Notes: generated by a model from the letters alone, not told the origin. 64,000 bases of DNA from Pseudomonas sp. GCEP-101 (GCF_025133575.1 NZ_CP104011.1:5712965-5776964); one strand, 5' to 3'; positions 31,713 through 42,044 are shown, numbered from the stretch's first letter. Translations and numbers: made by a program.

Positions 31713-33293
31713 ATGTCTTCATTACAGACTAACTTCCATGAAAAGTTCAACGCAAGTTCCCTCCAGATAATCGCCGACGCCTCTGCACAGCCACCTTCAG
31801 CCCGCTCCAGCCAGGTCCTGATCATCGTCGAACGCAAGGAAGACTGGGCCTCTTACCTTCCCAGCGAAGACATGCTGACCGCGCGGGAATATCTGGAAGA
31901 TTCGCGTCAGTTCGACACGGGCAAGCGCCTGCAAGTGATCAACCTGTGCCGCCACTATAAATATCTCGGACACGGTTATTATTGTTCGCTGCTGGCCGAG
32001 GCGCGCGGGCACAAGGTGATTCCTTCGGTACGCACGATCAGCGAACTGGCGAAGAAATCCCTCTACGGGCTGGCCCTGGATGGCCTGGAAAAGACCCTGG
32101 AAAAAGCCCTCGACCAGCATCCCTGCGCCAGCACCGACGGCTTCACCCTGCGCCTGTATTTCGGCCACACGGACCTGGAACCGCTGCAATCCATCGCCCG
32201 CCAGCTGTTCGAAGCCTTCCCCTGCCCCATCCTGCTGGTGGACTTTCGCCGCACCGACGCTTGGCACATCGCCGGTGTGCGACCCGGCGCGCTGCACAAG
32301 CTGCGGGAGAACCAGGAAGACCAGTTCGCCGACGCCCTCGACCGCTTCAGCCGGCGCGTGTGGCGCCAGCCCAACTCACGGCGCCTGGCGCGTTACGACC
32401 TGGCCATCCTGCACAACCCGGCGGAAACCCTGCCGCCCTCCAATGCCCGCGCCCTGGAACACTTCGTCCGGGTCGGCCGGCAGCTGGGCATCGACGTCGA
32501 ACTGATCGAGAAGAAGGACTATGCGCGCCTGGCCGAGTACGACGCGCTGCTGATCCGCGAGACCACCCGTGTCGACGACCACACCTACCGCTTCGCCAAG
32601 AAGGCCGAGAGCGAGGGGCTGATCGTGATGGACGACCCGGCGTCGATCCTGCGCTGCACCAACAAGGTCTACCTCACCGACCTGCTGCGCAGCCACGGCC
32701 TGGGCATGCCGGACACGGAAATCCTCTACAAGGACAACCCCCAGGAACTGGAGCGCGTCGGCGCGCGGCTGGGCTTCCCGCTGGTGCTGAAGATTCCCGA
32801 CGGCTGCTTTTCCCGCGGCGTGTACAAGGTCGAGGACGCCCAGCAGCTGCGCAGCGTCAGCGCCGAACTGTTCGAGCACTCGGTCCTGCTGCTGGCCCAG
32901 GAATACCTCTACACCGACTACGACTGGCGCATCGGCATCCTCAACCGCCAGCCGGTGTTCGCCTGCCAGTACTTCATGTCCCGCGGGCACTGGCAGATCG
33001 TCCAGCACAAGGCCGACGGCGAGGTGATCGGCGAATGCCGCACGCTGCCGGTGGAGAAAGCGCCGTCCGCCGTGGTGGAGCTGGCGCTGAAGACCGCCAA
33101 CCTGATCGGCGACGGCCTGTATGGCGTCGATCTCAAGGAAGTCGACGGCGAGGTGGTGGTGATCGAGGTGAACGACAACCCCAACCTCGACGCCGGCATC
33201 GAAGACGCCTGCCTCAAGGACGATCTGTACCGCCGGGTGCTGGAAGAGTTCGTCCGCCGCCTGGAACTCAAGCGCCGCGGCCAGGCGCTCTGA
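31713..33293 (+). CDS. RimK-like ATP-grasp amidoligase with N-terminal RLAN domain
   Basis: 526 aa. An N-terminal domain of about 200 residues (SQVLIIVERKEDW, LCRHYKYLGHGYYCSLLAEARGHKVIPSVRTI) matches the RLAN type found in front of RimK-like ligases. The ATP-grasp domain (about 290-520) has LVLKIPDGCFSRGVYKV, LLAQEYLYTDYDWRIGIL and the Mg-binding VVIEVNDNPNLDAGIED. Such enzymes join an amino acid (often glutamate) to a carboxylate. Its substrate is unknown. Divergent from a GNAT gene and followed 20 bp later by a small membrane protein gene. The upstream 93 bp are AT-rich. Confidence 0.85.
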   Translation: MSSLQTNFHEKFNASSLQIIADASAQPPSARSSQVLIIVERKEDWASYLPSEDMLTAREYLEDSRQFDTGKRLQVINLCRHYKYLGHGYYCSLLAEARGHKVIPSVRTISELAKKSLYGLALDGLEKTLEKALDQHPCASTDGFTLRLYFGHTDLEPLQSIARQLFEAFPCPILLVDFRRTDAWHIAGVRPGALHKLRENQEDQFADALDRFSRRVWRQPNSRRLARYDLAILHNPAETLPPSNARALEHFVRVGRQLGIDVELIEKKDYARLAEYDALLIRETTRVDDHTYRFAKKAESEGLIVMDDPASILRCTNKVYLTDLLRSHGLGMPDTEILYKDNPQELERVGARLGFPLVLKIPDGCFSRGVYKVEDAQQLRSVSAELFEHSVLLLAQEYLYTDYDWRIGILNRQPVFACQYFMSRGHWQIVQHKADGEVIGECRTLPVEKAPSAVVELALKTANLIGDGLYGVDLKEVDGEVVVIEVNDNPNLDAGIEDACLKDDLYRRVLEEFVRRLELKRRGQAL

Positions 33294-33313
33294 TCCCTCT
33301 CAAGGAGCATCCC

Positions 33314-33457
33314 ATGCAAGCCACGCACATCGGCCTGACCATACTCATCGCCATCATCGTGTTCGGCAGCGCGATCAACTACTTCGACCGCCGCCTCAAA
33401 CCGCGCGAGATTCGCGAGCAGGCCCGGCGCAAGGCTCAGCCAAAGCGCAGGCAGTAG
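33314..33457 (+). CDS. Small single-pass membrane protein
   Basis: 47 aa: MQATHIGLTILIAIIVFGSA membrane segment (7-25) then a very basic tail (DRRLKPREIREQARRKAQPKRRQ). ATG at 33314 has AAGGAGCATCCC ahead, 20 bp after the ligase stop, so it is co-transcribed. Its 3' end overlaps the convergent propeller gene by 22 bp. It could tether or assist the ligase; function unknown. Confidence 0.65.
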   Translation: MQATHIGLTILIAIIVFGSAINYFDRRLKPREIREQARRKAQPKRRQ

Positions 33458-34533
33458 ATCGGCGGCAGATTGGCCGACAGGCACTGCCAGTGGTCGCCGC
33501 CGTTCTCGGACAGCCACAGGCCGCCGGTGGTCGACCCCATGGCCAGGCACGCGCCATCGTCTTCCACCGCCAGGCCGTGGCGGTACACCAGGTCGAAGGC
33601 CGCCCCCGGCGGCAGGCCACTGTCGAGCACCTCGAAACTGGCGCCACCGTCACGGGTACGGGTAACGACGAAGCGGCCGTCCACCGGAACCCGGCAGGCG
33701 TCCTTCACGGCGGGAACGAACCAGGCGGTGTCCGGCTGGGTCGGGTGGACAGCGACGGCGAAGCCGAAGCTGGACGGCGTCACCGGCACGTCGCGCCAAT
33801 GCTCCCCGCCATCGGTGGAGGTGAAGATGCCGTTGTGGTGCTGCACCCACAAGCGCTGCGGCTGTGCCGGGCACTGCACCAGCCGGTGCGGGTCCTGGAT
33901 GGCGCCTTCTTCGCGCAGCTCCGGCGGCATGTAGTCGGCATACATGCCTTGGGTGGTGACGCGCCAGCTGGCGCCGCCATCGTCGCTCTGCCACACGCCG
34001 CCGCAGGACACGGCGACCGTCAGGTGCTGGCTGTCGCGCGGGTCGACGCTGATCGAATGGATGCCCGGCCAGTCGTAGCCGCCGCCCATCCAGCGTGCGC
34101 GTTCGGGGCGGTCCCACAGGGGGCGGTTCAACGCCCAGCTGTCGCCACCATCGTCGCTGCGGAACAGGCCGCCGGGGATGGTCCCGGCCCAGAGCACGCC
34201 GGGCTCGGCGGCGCCACCGGTTTCCAGGCACCAGATCTGCTGCAGGACCCAGGGCGCGCCTTCGCCCTCGCTGGATGCCGGCAACGGGTCGGGCTGCGGC
34301 GGATAGGTCGGCACGGCGATTTCCTGCCAGTCCTCGCCGACACGCTGGCGCCACAGCTTGCAACCGAAGTGGCCGAGGTTGAGGGCGGCGTAGAGGGTTT
34401 CGTCGCGCGGGTCGGCCAGCACCGCGCTGAGCGGTTCGCCGAGGAAGTCGCGGCGGGTTTCCTGCCAGCCGTTGGCGCCGCGCTGAAAGGTGAACAGCCC
34501 CTTGCGGGTCGCCACCAGTAATCGATCATCCAT
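33436..34533 (-). CDS. BNR/Asp-box beta-propeller protein (exo-alpha-sialidase-like)
   Basis: 365 aa. At least five Asp-box turns, S/T-x-D/N-G-G-x-x-W: SDDGGDSW, SDDGGASW, STDGGEHW, TRDGGASF and SENGGDHW, spread through a propeller. No signal peptide and no sialidase arginine triad that I can identify, so sialidase activity is doubtful; the same repeats occur in Ycf48/VPS10-like proteins. ATG at 34533 has AGGAGAGCAGAA ahead. It follows a MoaD/ThiS-like gene by 29 bp on the same strand. Function unknown. Confidence 0.78.
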   Translation of the reverse strand: MDDRLLVATRKGLFTFQRGANGWQETRRDFLGEPLSAVLADPRDETLYAALNLGHFGCKLWRQRVGEDWQEIAVPTYPPQPDPLPASSEGEGAPWVLQQIWCLETGGAAEPGVLWAGTIPGGLFRSDDGGDSWALNRPLWDRPERARWMGGGYDWPGIHSISVDPRDSQHLTVAVSCGGVWQSDDGGASWRVTTQGMYADYMPPELREEGAIQDPHRLVQCPAQPQRLWVQHHNGIFTSTDGGEHWRDVPVTPSSFGFAVAVHPTQPDTAWFVPAVKDACRVPVDGRFVVTRTRDGGASFEVLDSGLPPGAAFDLVYRHGLAVEDDGACLAMGSTTGGLWLSENGGDHWQCLSANLPPIYCLRFG

Positions 34534-34562
34534 TTCTGCTCTCCTGAAATCCCGCCGGGTAC

Positions 34563-34832
34563 TCAACCGCCGCTCAGGGCCTGGACCACGTACACCTCGC
34601 TGTCCGCCGCCAGCGCATCGCTGAGACGGACGCGGTCACGCAGGCGCAGGCCGTCGATGAAGATCGTCAGGTGCCGGCGCAGCCCGCCCTGGTCGTCCAG
34701 CAGGTAGCCGCGCAAGGCCGGCGCCCGGGTGAAGACCGCTTCCAGCGCAGCGGCCAGCGTCGCCGCCGGCAACTCGCATTCCTCGATGGGAACGTGGCGC
34801 TGGATCGACGGGGCGAAGACGATGCGGCACAT
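34563..34832 (-). CDS. MoaD/ThiS-like ubiquitin-fold protein
   Basis: 89 aa. Beta-grasp pattern with FIDGLRLRDRVRLSDALAADSEVYVVQALSGG. The C-terminal GG, which is adenylated and thiocarboxylated in MoaD and ThiS, is intact. It is not near molybdopterin or thiamine genes but directly precedes the beta-propeller gene, so the two probably act together. ATG at 34832 has GAGG 8 bp ahead. The frame continues upstream without stop but without support. Confidence 0.78.
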   Translation of the reverse strand: MCRIVFAPSIQRHVPIEECELPAATLAAALEAVFTRAPALRGYLLDDQGGLRRHLTIFIDGLRLRDRVRLSDALAADSEVYVVQALSGG

Positions 34833-35426
34833 GGACGGCCTCGTGGCTGACACGGATGGACCCAGTCTAGGGCAGCGCCGAGGAGTGCTGCGTCTCGTTC
34901 GACAGGATGCGCGAGGACCGCCCGAACGGCTCTGCGACGGCCATCGACGCGATACCAGGAAGGCAATCAGTTTCGATTTGGCAAAACCAAACGTCTTGAA
35001 AATCACATTTAACAAACCCATACGCCGTGCGAGTCTGCGGAAATCGTCAGCCAAATCCTTCGACATGCACCTGCTCGTTTCGCCCGCACCGCTGGAACCC
35101 GTCGCCGCCCGCAAGGCCGGCAGCGTCGTCCGCCTGCCGCGCAAACACGCCCGCTGGCTCGAACTGCAACCGCTGACCCTGCCTCTGGAACTGGCTTTCT
35201 GGGCGCTCTGGCATTGCCGCCACGCGCGCCCGCCGGATCGCACCTCTCGCTGACCGGGCACCCCGCCCGACATCGCCCGACGGAACTACGCTCAGGAGTG
35301 GCGCCACGCCGTTCTCGAACAAGACGTAGCCCGTTGCATCGCTTGCCTGCCTTCAACCCCGCGTCCCCGGCGCGGCCCTGGCCTGCAGGTCGTCAGCGCA
35401 TCCGCGTGGATGCTAACGAGAGCCCC
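34833..35426. other. Intergenic region before the glutamine-synthetase-like gene
   Basis: 594 bp. Positions 34975-35060 are distinctly AT-richer and may hold the promoter of the glutamine-synthetase-like gene. Two weak frames exist. On minus, from ATG 35067, MSKDLADDFRRLARRMGLLN and about 20 more protein-like residues occur before the frame turns into low-complexity Arg/Pro/Ser. On plus, from ATG 35065, 62 codons begin MHLLVSPAPLEPVAARKAGS. Neither is convincing enough to call a gene. Confidence 0.4.
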
Positions 35427-36791
35427 ATGAATTTCGCCTCCGTGCAAGAAGCCCAGTATTTCCTGGCCCAGAACCCCGATATCGAGATGGTCGAGCTGTT
35501 CATCCTCGACGCCAACGGCGTGCCGCGCGGCAAGCTGCTGCACCGCGAGGAACTGCTCGCGGTGTACCAGTCCGGCCGCCCGCTGCCCAGCACCATCCTC
35601 GGCCTCACCGTGCACGGCGAGGATGTGGAGGATTCCGGGCTGGTATGGGACGTCGGCGATATCGACTGCCGCGCCTATCCGCTGGCCGGCAGCCTGGTGC
35701 GCCTGCCCTGGCGGCAGATTCCCACGGCCGCGGTGCAGGTCAGCATGCATCCCGAGCAGGGCAAGCCGGCGGACATCGCCGACCCGCGCCATGTGCTGAT
35801 CCACGTGATCGATGGCCTCAAGGCTGCCGGCTACTATCCGGTGATGGCGTGCGAGCTGGAGTTCTACCTGCTGGATGCCAAGCGCGACGCCAACGGCCGC
35901 CCGCAGCCGGCGCTCGATGCCGACGGCGGCCGCCCGCGCGCCACCCAGGTGTACGGCCTGCGTGAACTGGAGCAGATCGAGCCGTTCCTCGCCGACCTCT
36001 ACGCTGCGTGCAAGGCCCAGGGCATTCCGGCGCGCACGGCCATTTCCGAATACGCGCCGGGCCAGGTGGAAATCACCCTGGAGCACGGTGACGCGCTGCT
36101 CGCCATGGACCAGGCGGTGCGCTACAAGCGCCTGGTGAAAGGCGTGGCGCACAAGCACGGCATGCAGGCGTGCTTCATGGCCAAGCCGTTCGACGACCTG
36201 GCCGGCACCGGCATGCACATGCACGTGTCGCTGGCCGATGCCGAGGGCAACAACCTGTTCGCCAGCGAAGACCCGGCAGGCACGCCGCTGCTGCGCCAGG
36301 CGGTGGGCGGCATGCTGAAAAGCCTGCTCGACTCGCTGCTGCTGTTCTGCCCCAACGCCAATTCCTATCGCCGCTTCCAGGCCAACAGCTACGCGCCGCT
36401 GGCGCCGACCTGGGGCTGCGACAACCGCACCGTGAGCCTGCGCGTGCCTGGCGGCCCGGCCAACACCCGGCACGTGGAGCACCGCATCTGCGGCGCCGAT
36501 GCCAACCCATATCTCGCTGCGGCGGCCATCCTCGCCGGCATCCACCGCGGCATCCGCGAGCAGATCGATCCGGGCGCGCCGGTGGAAGGCAATGGCTACG
36601 CCCAGGCCAAGGAACTGCTGCCCACCGACTGGCTCACCTCGCTGCGCGCGCTGGAGCGCTCCAGCTGGGCGCGCGATGCGCTGGGGCATGAGTTCCTCGG
36701 CGTCTACCTGAAGGTCAAGCAGGCCGAGTACCGCCAGTTCATGGGCGAGGTCGGCGAGCAGGACTGGCGCTGGTATCTGACGCAGGCGTGA
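35427..36791 (+). CDS. Gamma-glutamylpolyamine synthetase-like glutamine synthetase family enzyme
   Basis: 454 aa. Glutamine-synthetase fold: ELEFYLLD (about 146-153), EYAPGQVEITLEH (metal ligands), ATP/substrate region GTGMHMHVSL and RVPGGPANTRHVEHRICGADANPY. Lacks the adenylylation-site region of GlnA and is shorter, as in PuuA/PauA enzymes that join glutamate to putrescine, spermidine or other amines. Start ATG at 35427 is the one nearest the conserved N-terminus. The FAD oxidase that follows and the polyamine-type ABC transporter 3 kb away support a polyamine role, resembling the P. aeruginosa pauA3-pauB2 pair. Confidence 0.85.
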   Translation: MNFASVQEAQYFLAQNPDIEMVELFILDANGVPRGKLLHREELLAVYQSGRPLPSTILGLTVHGEDVEDSGLVWDVGDIDCRAYPLAGSLVRLPWRQIPTAAVQVSMHPEQGKPADIADPRHVLIHVIDGLKAAGYYPVMACELEFYLLDAKRDANGRPQPALDADGGRPRATQVYGLRELEQIEPFLADLYAACKAQGIPARTAISEYAPGQVEITLEHGDALLAMDQAVRYKRLVKGVAHKHGMQACFMAKPFDDLAGTGMHMHVSLADAEGNNLFASEDPAGTPLLRQAVGGMLKSLLDSLLLFCPNANSYRRFQANSYAPLAPTWGCDNRTVSLRVPGGPANTRHVEHRICGADANPYLAAAAILAGIHRGIREQIDPGAPVEGNGYAQAKELLPTDWLTSLRALERSSWARDALGHEFLGVYLKVKQAEYRQFMGEVGEQDWRWYLTQA

Positions 36792-36816
36792 GGGCATCGC
36801 GCGCAAGATCGAGAGC

Positions 36817-36862
36817 CCCTCTCCCCGGCCCTCTCCCTGAAGGGAGAGGGCCGGGGAGAGGG
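36817..36862 (+). repeat. Perfect 21-bp inverted repeat between the synthetase and oxidase genes
   Basis: Arms 36817-36837 and 36842-36862 pair perfectly (CCCTCTCCCCGGCCC... with 4-nt loop TGAA). It belongs to the CCCTCTCCC/GGGAGAGGG repeats seen at 18.7, 18.9 and 45.0 kb. No T run follows, so it should shape mRNA processing or partial attenuation inside the operon more than full termination. Confidence 0.75.
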
Positions 36863-36889
36863 AAACCGAACAACGACAGGAACACCGAA

Positions 36890-38203
36890 ATGAACGCTGC
36901 ACTGAACCCCGCCACGCCCGCCCCCGAGCGCGCGAAGTCCTACTACTCCGCGAGCCTCAACGAAGAGACCAGTTACCCCACACTGCAAGGCGAGGTGAAC
37001 GTCGACATCGCCATCATCGGCGGCGGCTTCACCGGCGTGGCCACCGCCGTCGAGCTGGCCGAGCGCGGCTACAAGGTCGCCATCGTCGAGACCAACAAGG
37101 TCGGCTGGGGCGCCAGCGGGCGCAACGGCGGGCAGGTCACCGGCAGCCTCTCCGGCGACGCCGCCATGAGCAAGCAGATGCGCCAGTGGCTGGGCGACGA
37201 CGTCGACGATTTCATCTGGCACCTGCGCTGGCGCGGCCACGAGATCATCAAGAGCCGCGTGGAGAAATACGGCATCGCCTGCGACCTGAAGTTCGGCCAC
37301 CTGCACGCGGCGATGAAGCCCTCGCACATGGACGAGCTCAAGGCCTCCTATGACGATGCCAAGCGCCGTGGCATGGGCGACGAGATCAGCCTGCTGGATG
37401 GCGCCGGCGTGCGCGCGCACCTGGAAAGCGACCTCTACTGCGGCGCCATCAAGAACACCCGCAACATGCACCTGCACCCGCTCAACCTGTGCATCGGCGA
37501 GGCCAAGGCCGCCGCCAGCCTGGGCGCGCTGATCTTCGAACACTCCGAGGTGCTGGACATCATCCACGGCCCGCGCCCGGCGGTGGTCACGTCGGGCGGG
37601 CGGATCAACGCCGCCCAGGTGATGCTGGCCGGCGACGTCTACCACAAGCTGGAGCGCAAGCAGCTCAAGGGCATGATCTTCCCGGCCATGGGCGGCATCG
37701 TCACCACCAAGCCGCTGGGCGAACTGGCCAAGCGTATCAACCCGCAGGACCTGGCGGTCTACGACTGCCGCTTCGTGCTCGACTACTACCGCATGACCGG
37801 CGACGGCCGCCTGCTGTTCGGCGGCGGTGCCAACTACTCCGGCCGCGACTCGCGCGACATCGCCGGCGAACTGCGCCCGTGCATCGAGCGCACCTTCCCG
37901 GCGCTCAAGGGCGTGGACATCGAGTTCCAGTGGAGCTGCGCCATGGGCATCGTGATGAACCGCATCCCGCAGCTGGGCAAGTTGTCGGAGAACGTCTGGT
38001 ACTGCCAGGGCTATTCCGGCCACGGCGTGGCGACCACCCACATCATGGGCGAGATCATGGCCACCGCCATGACCGGCGACCTGGAGAAGTTCGACACCTT
38101 CGCCCAGTGCAAGCACATCCGCGTGCCGATGGGCGACGTGTTCGGCAACCCGATGCTGGCGGCGGGGATGTGGTACTACCAGCTGATGGAGAAGCTGCGC
38201 TGA
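36890..38203 (+). CDS. FAD-dependent gamma-glutamylpolyamine oxidase-like (DAO family)
   Basis: 437 aa. FAD motif DIAIIGGGFTGVATAVELAERG (about 40-61), then GWGASGRNGGQV typical of PuuB/PauB/OrdL oxidases, and a C-terminal FAD contact in CQGYSGHGVATTHIMGE. Expected to oxidise gamma-glutamylated amines or related secondary amines with O2. ATG at 36890 follows GACAGGAACACCGAA. Second gene of the operon, 98 bp after the synthetase with a strong hairpin between. Confidence 0.86.
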   Translation: MNAALNPATPAPERAKSYYSASLNEETSYPTLQGEVNVDIAIIGGGFTGVATAVELAERGYKVAIVETNKVGWGASGRNGGQVTGSLSGDAAMSKQMRQWLGDDVDDFIWHLRWRGHEIIKSRVEKYGIACDLKFGHLHAAMKPSHMDELKASYDDAKRRGMGDEISLLDGAGVRAHLESDLYCGAIKNTRNMHLHPLNLCIGEAKAAASLGALIFEHSEVLDIIHGPRPAVVTSGGRINAAQVMLAGDVYHKLERKQLKGMIFPAMGGIVTTKPLGELAKRINPQDLAVYDCRFVLDYYRMTGDGRLLFGGGANYSGRDSRDIAGELRPCIERTFPALKGVDIEFQWSCAMGIVMNRIPQLGKLSENVWYCQGYSGHGVATTHIMGEIMATAMTGDLEKFDTFAQCKHIRVPMGDVFGNPMLAAGMWYYQLMEKLR

Positions 38204-39896
38204 TATCCGGCTGAACTCTTCCGTAGGTGCGGGCCATGCCCGCGATGCGCCCAGGGGGCGCTGATGTAGATCAGCGCGGGGTTTCTGCTCTTGTAGGAGC
38301 GGAGCTTCTCCGCGATGCTCTTGCTCTCCGTAGGGCGAATAACGCCTCTGGCGTTATCCGCCGTATCGGGGTTAGGTGTTTCTGCGCCGCTTCGGCGTGT
38401 GCTGATAGATTTTGTTTCGCCCCCTCGGGCGAGTTACTTTCTCAAACGCCAGAAAGTAACCAAAGGGCTTGCCCCTGCATCCGATTTTTCGCTGAGGCGA
38501 AAAATCCCCTCACTCCATCGAAGTTCCAGGGGCACGCCGCGAAGGGCCATCCCTGGCCCATCGCGGCTCTCGCGGCATCCATGCCGCTCAACCCCTGAAA
38601 CTCCGACTTCGTTCGGCCTCCTGAAGGGGCATTCCGGAGCGTGCGTCAGCTTCTCTGGAAGTCTTCGAGACCAGAGCGTCGCGCAATCGCTCTTCGTAGC
38701 GACCGAGGGGGCGCCTACTCCACCTTTGGCTTTGGCTCCTAAAGTCTTCCAGCGAAACATCCAAGCACTCCAAACGCCCCGTTCAGGAGGCCGAGTGGAA
38801 GCGGAGTTTCAGGGGTTGAGCGGCATGGATGTCGCGAGAGCGCTGTCGGGCCAGGGATGGCCCGTCAGCGCGGGCCCCTGAAACTTCGCTTCGACGAGGG
38901 AATTTTTCGCCTAAGCGAAAAACCGGATGCAGGGGCAAGCCCTTTGGTTACTTCTTCGGCGTTTGGAAGAAGTGACTCGCCCGAGGGGGCGAAACACAGA
39001 GTTCGAGCACACACCGAAGCGGCGCTGAATCACCCACGCCGAAGCAGCAATACATGATCAACCTGGGAGCCAAGGCAGGCGCCGGCCCTGCCGGCGGATC
39101 GCGGGCATGGCCCGCTCCTACAGGCCATGCTCCGTGCGGCTCTTCCTAGGACCGAGGGGGACGCCTACTCCACCTTTGGCTTTGGCTCCCAAAGTCTTCC
39201 AGCGAAATATCCAAGCACTCCAAACGCCCCGTTCAGGAGGCCGAGTGGAAGCGGAGTTTCAGGGGTTGAGCGACATGGATGTCGCGAGAGCGCTGTCGGG
39301 CCAGGGATGGCCCGTCAGCGCGGGCCCCTGAAACTTCGCTTCGACGAGGGAATTTTTCGCCTAGGCGAAAAACCGGATGTCCGGGGCAAGCCTTCTTGGT
39401 TACTTCTTCGGCGTTTGGAAGAAGTGACTCGCCCGAGGTGGCGAAACACAGAGCTCGAGCGCACACTGAAGCGGCGCTGAATCACCCACGCCGAAGCAGC
39501 CATACAGGATCAACCTTGGAGCCAAGGCAGACGCCGGCCCTGCCGGCGGATCGCGGGCATGGCCCGCTCCTACAGGCCATGTTCCGTGCGGCTCTTCGTA
39601 GGACCGAGGGGGACGCCTGGTCCTTGCTCGCGAACCTGCCCGGCGCCGGCCCTGCCGGCGGATCGCAGGCAGGGCCCGCTCCTACAGGCCATGTTCCGCG
39701 CGGCTCTTCGTAGGAACGAGGGGGACGCCTGGTCCTTGATCGCGAACCTGCCTAGCGCCCGCCTTGCCGGCGGGTCGCGGGCAGGGCCCGCTCCTACAGG
39801 GTTTCGGCAATCAGGGGGAACGCCCGTACCCGCAGCCACTCGACACCACCGCCCCACTCGGGGATAAAGGCTCCACTTCGCCGTATGGAGTGAGCC
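38204..39896. repeat. 1.7-kb repeat island with large inverted and direct copies
   Basis: Starts with several REP cores (38222-38335). A block of about 285 bp at 38410-38690 recurs in inverse orientation at about 38705-38995. The latter block, plus its right part, is directly repeated with a period near 450 bp (38701-39150 and 39151-39602; marker ACCGAGGGGG at 39151 and 39603). It ends with 112-bp units at 39603, 39715 and a partial copy to 39800, each with GGCCCGCTCCTACAGG. Short frames in it are repeat by-products. No gene is supported. Confidence 0.75.
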
Positions 39897-40820
39897 ATGC
39901 GTTTCCCCTCGATGACCGCCCTGCGCGTGCTGGATGCCGTCGCCCGCCTGGGCAGCCTGTCCGGCGCCGCCAGCGAGCTGAGCCTGACCCGCAGCGCCGT
40001 CAGTCACCAGTTGCACAGCCTGGAAGATTGCCTGGGCATCGCCCTCACCGAGCGGGTCGGCCGCGGCATCGCGCTGACCTACCACGGCGAGTGCTTCGCC
40101 CGCGAAACCCAGCGCGCGCTGGCGATCCTCAACGAAGCGCGGCGCTTCGCCAATGCCGAGGAAGTCGCCGGCCGGCTGTGCGTCAGCTGTACGCCGGGCT
40201 TCGCCACCTACTGGCTGTGCCACCAGATCGGCAAGTTCCAGCGCGCCCACCCGCAGGTGGAGCTGAACCTGGTCTCGCCACGGGTGCCCGACGATGTCAG
40301 CGACCGCGACGTCGACCTGTTCATCGCCTATGGCGTGGGCGACTGGACCGACCTGCACGTGGAGCTGATCGCCACCCTGGACAGCTTCCCGGTGTGCAGC
40401 CCGTCGCTGATCAATGCGGTGGGCGGCCTGGACTCGCCGGAAGACCTCGCCAGCCTGCCCTTCCTGCACATGGTCGATCACTCCGACTGGCTGCTGTGGA
40501 CGGCGGCGGCCGGCGTGCGCGACCTCAACGTACGCAACGGCATCGTCTTCTCGGACGCCCACCTGGTGCAGTCGGCGGCCATCGCCGGGCAAGGCGTGGC
40601 CATGGGCGATGCGCTGGTCAGTGGCGACGCCATGGCCAAGGGGCAGCTGGTGCGGTTGTTCAACGTCGCCATCGAGCCGCCCAACCGCTACTACTTCGTC
40701 ACTGACCCGGCCAAGTCCGAACGCCCGGACATACGCGCCTTCAAGGCCTGGATGAGGGCCGAACTGCGAATGTCCGAGCAGTTCCGCCAGAGCGGCCGGA
40801 CCGCCGTGATAGGTGAATGA
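39897..40820 (+). CDS. LysR-family regulator (GcvA-like)
   Basis: 307 aa. HTH GSLSGAASELSLTRSAVSHQLHSLEDCLG (about 18-46), with the GcvA-type SHQL helix, then GIALTYHGECFARETQ. The effector domain has LDLF-like DVDLFIAYGVGDW. Directly upstream (138 bp) of and co-directional with a polyamine-type ABC transporter, which it probably regulates. The start at 39897 lies right after the repeat island. Confidence 0.85.
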   Translation: MRFPSMTALRVLDAVARLGSLSGAASELSLTRSAVSHQLHSLEDCLGIALTERVGRGIALTYHGECFARETQRALAILNEARRFANAEEVAGRLCVSCTPGFATYWLCHQIGKFQRAHPQVELNLVSPRVPDDVSDRDVDLFIAYGVGDWTDLHVELIATLDSFPVCSPSLINAVGGLDSPEDLASLPFLHMVDHSDWLLWTAAAGVRDLNVRNGIVFSDAHLVQSAAIAGQGVAMGDALVSGDAMAKGQLVRLFNVAIEPPNRYYFVTDPAKSERPDIRAFKAWMRAELRMSEQFRQSGRTAVIGE

Positions 40821-40958
40821 TTTCGAACAATGAGGGCGAAAAAACGCGATTGATGCGGAGAGGGATTTAACAATACTGCATTAAAAAAAGGCCGCTGATC
40901 TTTACCGATCCTCACCCGGCGGCCACTCGAACAAGAACAAGAAATCGAGGTAAGTGCA

Positions 40959-42044
<1,086 letters not shown>

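Noticed and set aside
36817..36862. 21-bp stem as a terminator of the synthetase gene
   Set aside because: No T run follows, and the same sequence family recurs elsewhere as a dispersed repeat, so it is listed as a repeat.
38434..39713. Several short frames (such as 108 aa on minus at 38434-38760 and 144 aa on plus at 39279-39713) as genes
   Set aside because: They lie in inverted and direct repeat copies, occur in equivalent form in each copy and on both strands, and lack ribosome sites.
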